From Sphingomonas xanthus (GTDB taxonomy: Bacteria > Pseudomonadota > Alphaproteobacteria > Sphingomonadales > Sphingomonadaceae), in NCBI RefSeq assembly GCF_007998985.1, contig NZ_CP041659.1, forward strand, positions 372,001-436,000: a stretch of DNA of 64,000 nucleotides. Direction: 5' to 3'. This document shows, piece by piece, positions 61,414-64,000 of the stretch; the stretch's first letter is position 1; each line of letters opens with the position of its first letter. The translations under genes and the position numbers were made by a program. Below the pieces are notes generated by a model. The model had not been told where the DNA came from. It did no database searches and was given only the letters and a program-made list of their open reading frames with translations.

Positions 61414-62466
61414 ATGCAACGCCGCCTGCGCGTAATGTCGTCCCCGCCGGGGCTGCTCCGGCAAAAAAGTTCGCTCGGTGTCGGCGCGCAGCTGCTGATC
61501 CGCGTCGGGCTCCTGCTATTCCTGCTGGCGTTCATCGTCCTTGTCCACTGGATCGAACGCGATTCCTTCCGCGACAATCTCGACGGCGAGATGAGTTTTG
61601 CCGACATCATCTATTTCACGATGATCTCGGCGACGACCACGGGCTACGGCGACATCGTGCCGGTCACCGAGCGCGCGCGCCTGTTCGATGCGCTCATCGT
61701 TACGCCGGTCCGGATCTTCCTGCTCCTGATCCTCGCGGGCACCGCCTATACTTTCGTCATCAAACGAAGCTGGAACAAATGGGTCATGAAACGCCTTCAA
61801 GAACGGCTTAACGGCCACACCATCGTTGCCGGCTTTGGCAACAGCGGATCGGAAGCGGTCGGCGAACTCATCCAGCGCGGGTTCGATCCGCGTCGCATCG
61901 TCGTCCTCGACCAGGATGAAAAAGCGCTGGAACGCGCAGAGGCGCTCGGCTGCGCGGTGATGCAGGCCGACGCCACCCGAGACGCGACGATGGAATCGGT
62001 GCAGGTCACCCAGGCCCGCTCGGTGATCATCTCGGCCGGCCGCGACGACACTTCGATCCTGATCTGCCTGACCGCCCGCCACCTTGCCCCACATGTCCCG
62101 ATCAGCGTGGTGGTCCGCGCCGGCGACAATGAATTTCCGGCAAAGGCCGCGGGCGCCACCACGGTGATCAACCCGGTCAGCTTTTCCGGCCTGCTGCTTG
62201 CAGGCTCGACCGAGGGCGCGGGGATTGCCGACTACATGGCCGATCTCGCCTCTGCCAGTGGTCGCGTGAGGCTTCACGAGCGCGAAATCGAGGCCTTCGA
62301 GGTGGGCAAGTCGCTCAAGGACGCAGCTGTCGGGATGGGCCTTCGCGTTCTGCGGAACGGCGAATCGATCGGCTGGTGGGAAGGGGGCGCGGCCGAGCTT
62401 GTCGCGGGCGACCGGATCATCGAGATCATCCCCGACCACCTCTTTCCGCGTATACCGCGAATCTGA
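61414..62466 (+). CDS. Potassium channel with RCK (TrkA-N) domain
   Basis: 350 residues. Two membrane helices (LLIRVGLLLFLLAFIVLVHW and RIFLLLILAGTAYTFVI) flank the pore helix and the selectivity filter SATTTGYGDIVPVT. From about residue 130 an RCK domain has the Rossmann motif HTIVAGFGNSGSEAVGELI and VLDQDEKALERAEALG, followed by a TrkA-C-like end. Layout as in MthK/Kch-type channels. AAAGG eight bases before ATG 61414 supports this start. Confidence 0.93.
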   Translation: MQRRLRVMSSPPGLLRQKSSLGVGAQLLIRVGLLLFLLAFIVLVHWIERDSFRDNLDGEMSFADIIYFTMISATTTGYGDIVPVTERARLFDALIVTPVRIFLLLILAGTAYTFVIKRSWNKWVMKRLQERLNGHTIVAGFGNSGSEAVGELIQRGFDPRRIVVLDQDEKALERAEALGCAVMQADATRDATMESVQVTQARSVIISAGRDDTSILICLTARHLAPHVPISVVVRAGDNEFPAKAAGATTVINPVSFSGLLLAGSTEGAGIADYMADLASASGRVRLHEREIEAFEVGKSLKDAAVGMGLRVLRNGESIGWWEGGAAELVAGDRIIEIIPDHLFPRIPRI

Positions 62467-62495
62467 TCGGCCTCGCTTTCGCCGCGAATCGGCGC

Positions 62496-62501
62496 TAGGG
62501 G
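62496..62501 (+). promoter_or_regulatory. Candidate -10 element of rimO
   Basis: GGCGCTAGGGGCGCC contains TAGGGG 13 bases before the ATG at 62515. No ribosome site is present in between, so the leader would be about 7 bases or none. Confidence 0.35.
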
Positions 62502-62514
62502 CGCCTCTTCCGCT

Positions 62515-63927
62515 ATGGCTAAGACTCTTCCCACCCCACCGCGCGTCGGCATGGTTTCGCTCGGCTGTCCCAAGGCATTGGTCGACAGCGAACGCATCCT
62601 GACCAAGCTCAGGGCCAACGGCTATGACATGTCGCCCGATTATGCCGGGGCCGATGTCGTGCTGGTCAATACCTGCGGCTTCCTCGACAGTGCCAAGGAA
62701 GAAAGCCTTGAAGCGATCGGCGAAGCCATCGCCGAAAACGGCCGCGTCGTGGTCACCGGCTGCATGGGCAATGAAGCCGAGGTGATCCGCGCCCGCTTCC
62801 CCGCCGTCCTCGCCGTGACAGGGCCGCAGCAATATGAGGCAGTAGTCAATGCCGTCCTCGAAGCCGCGCCGCCGGTTGCCAATCCCTATCTCGACCTGGT
62901 CCCGGAAGCCGGGCTCAAGCTGACCCCGCGCCATTACAGCTATTTGAAGATCTCCGAAGGCTGCAATCATCGCTGCGCCTTTTGCATCATCCCCTCCATC
63001 CGCGGCGACCTTGCCAGCCGCCGTCCCGACGCGATCCTGCGCGAGGCTGAAAAGCTGGTCGCCGCCGGGACCCGGGAATTGCTGGTCATCAGCCAGGACA
63101 CCTCGGCCTATGGGGTCGATATCCGCCACCAGCCGCGCGAATGGCGCGGGCGCGAGGTCCGTGCGCACATGACCGACCTTACGGCAGCGCTCGGCGAACT
63201 GCGCACGCCGGAGGGCGAACGGCCCTGGGTGCGGCTGCACTATGTCTATCCCTATCCGCACGTCGACCAGGTCATCCCGCTGATGGCCGAGGGGCTGATC
63301 ACTCCTTATCTCGACATTCCCTTTCAGCACGCCAGCCCCAAGGTGCTGAAGGCGATGAAACGTCCAGCCAACGAGGCTAAGGTCCTCGAACGACTGAGGA
63401 ACTGGCGCGCCATTTGCCCGGACATCGCGGTCCGATCCAGCTTCGTCGTTGGCTTTCCCGGCGAGACGGAGGAGGATTTCCAATATTTGCTCGGCTGGCT
63501 GGCCGAAGCGCGGCTCGACCGGGTCGGCGCGTTCCGCTTCGAACCGGTCGAGGGCGCAGCGGCCAATGCATTGCCCGATCCGGTGCCGGAAGAGGTCAAG
63601 GAAGAACGCTATCAGCGGGTCATGGCCCTGACCGCGCAGATCTCCGCCGACAAGCTTGCGGCCAAGGTCGGCCGGACGATCGACGTGCTGATCGACCGGG
63701 TCGACGACGTCCCGCCTCCCGGCGAACAGCCGGACAAGGGCCATTTCGATGCGCCCCACCCGCCGCATCACCATGATGTCGGCGCCACCGGCCGGTCCAA
63801 GGCGGACGCGCCGGAGATCGATGGCGAGGTCCACCTGCGCGACGCGGCCGGACTGAAGCCCGGCGATTTCGTGAAGGTGCTCATCGAGGATAGCGACGAG
63901 CACGACCTGTACGGGGTCCCGGCCTGA
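62515..63927 (+). CDS. rimO: Ribosomal protein S12 methylthiotransferase
   Basis: Radical-SAM enzyme that adds a methylthio group to the conserved Asp of S12. 470 residues. UPF0004 domain: [40 protein letters not shown] and [11 protein letters not shown] give the three cluster cysteines; the radical-SAM CxxxCxxC is [30 protein letters not shown] follows. The TRAM domain contains a Pro/His-rich insertion ([14 protein letters not shown]), after which [14 protein letters not shown] resumes the family sequence. Confidence 0.96.
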   Translation: MAKTLPTPPRVGMVSLGCPKALVDSERILTKLRANGYDMSPDYAGADVVLVNTCGFLDSAKEESLEAIGEAIAENGRVVVTGCMGNEAEVIRARFPAVLAVTGPQQYEAVVNAVLEAAPPVANPYLDLVPEAGLKLTPRHYSYLKISEGCNHRCAFCIIPSIRGDLASRRPDAILREAEKLVAAGTRELLVISQDTSAYGVDIRHQPREWRGREVRAHMTDLTAALGELRTPEGERPWVRLHYVYPYPHVDQVIPLMAEGLITPYLDIPFQHASPKVLKAMKRPANEAKVLERLRNWRAICPDIAVRSSFVVGFPGETEEDFQYLLGWLAEARLDRVGAFRFEPVEGAAANALPDPVPEEVKEERYQRVMALTAQISADKLAAKVGRTIDVLIDRVDDVPPPGEQPDKGHFDAPHPPHHHDVGATGRSKADAPEIDGEVHLRDAAGLKPGDFVKVLIEDSDEHDLYGVPA

Positions 63928-63942
63928 CGAGATTGAATTGGC

Positions 63943-63967
63943 GGAACTTCAAAGTTTTCCAGATGTT
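63943..63967 (+). promoter_or_regulatory. EcfG-like promoter for a gene beyond the window
   Basis: GGAAC-N16-TGTT, one base from the EcfG consensus, 16 bases after the rimO stop. AAAGGAAAA at 63989-63997 would be the ribosome site of a gene starting just after base 64000. Confidence 0.5.
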
Positions 63968-64000
63968 TAGGACCTCAGGGTTCACCGAAAGGAAAAACCA

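Noticed and set aside
61516..63903. 795-codon open frame on the minus strand
   Set aside because: Antisense to the potassium channel and rimO, both well supported; an artefact of GC-rich codon bias.

Overview
The window reads as an ordinary, gene-dense chromosomal segment of a high-GC alphaproteobacterium, most likely of the order Sphingomonadales (Sphingomonas or a close relative). This is inference from gene content and signals: the mutM/ubiE-ubiB/coaBC neighbourhood, an F1-only ATP synthase operon without F0 genes, CpdR next to an N-formylglutamate amidohydrolase, a TrcR/DUF1013 regulator, a LexA box of the alphaproteobacterial GAAC-N7-GAAC type before uvrA, and GGAAC-N16-CGTT promoters of the EcfG general stress response. 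I saw no insertion sequence, prophage, integron, CRISPR array or rRNA. There is one tRNA (Val, GAC).

Layout. 1-8.5 kb: mutM (cut by the window edge), divergent from ubiE-ubiB, a membrane protein, coaBC, a small exported protein and an M16 peptidase. 8.5-15 kb: a LysR regulator divergent from a 52-residue protein, purC, priA, an Ada-type methyltransferase, a GNAT acetyltransferase and a DUF1203 protein. 15-20 kb: atpH-atpA-atpG-atpD, a small YHS-like cysteine protein, atpC. 20-24 kb: a GT2-GtrA glycosyltransferase, a GT87-like protein of lower GC, and a lone cpaF. 24-31.5 kb: SIMPL protein, exported methyltransferase, YeiH-type exporter, L-serine dehydratase, tRNA-Val, cpdR, N-formylglutamate amidohydrolase, SapC and a small exported protein. 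31.5-40 kb: RhlE-like helicase, tgt, a TSUP permease and sulfotransferase lying between tgt and queA, then the minus-strand run xseB, ispA, coaD, cyclophilin, queA, with trcR just upstream. 40-52.5 kb: two glutathione transferases, a quinone oxidoreductase, DUF1192, clpA, an M28 peptidase, dienelactone hydrolase, a BAX-inhibitor-1 protein, thpR and uvrA. 52.5-57.7 kb: an envelope and stress region with a small hydrophilic protein behind an EcfG promoter, sodC, an OmpA-domain protein, an outer-membrane barrel, cspA, several very small genes and hsp20. 57.8-64 kb: parE, ugd, a potassium channel and rimO.

Most genes are housekeeping, and their products connect in recognisable ways: ubiquinone (ubiE, ubiB), CoA (coaBC, coaD), queuosine (tgt, queA), ATP synthase, DNA repair and topology (mutM, priA, ada, xseB, uvrA, parE), cell-cycle proteolysis and regulation (cpdR, trcR, clpA) and envelope or stress functions. 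The most interesting material is regulatory or small: the EcfG promoters at 52.9 and 63.95 kb, a ROSE-like RNA thermometer before hsp20, an OmpA-type barrel whose peptidoglycan-binding domain is encoded by a separate adjacent gene, probable leaderless promoters, convergent genes with interlocked CTAG/TTAG stop codons, and several genes below 70 codons. I did not find a multi-gene system that I would call undescribed.
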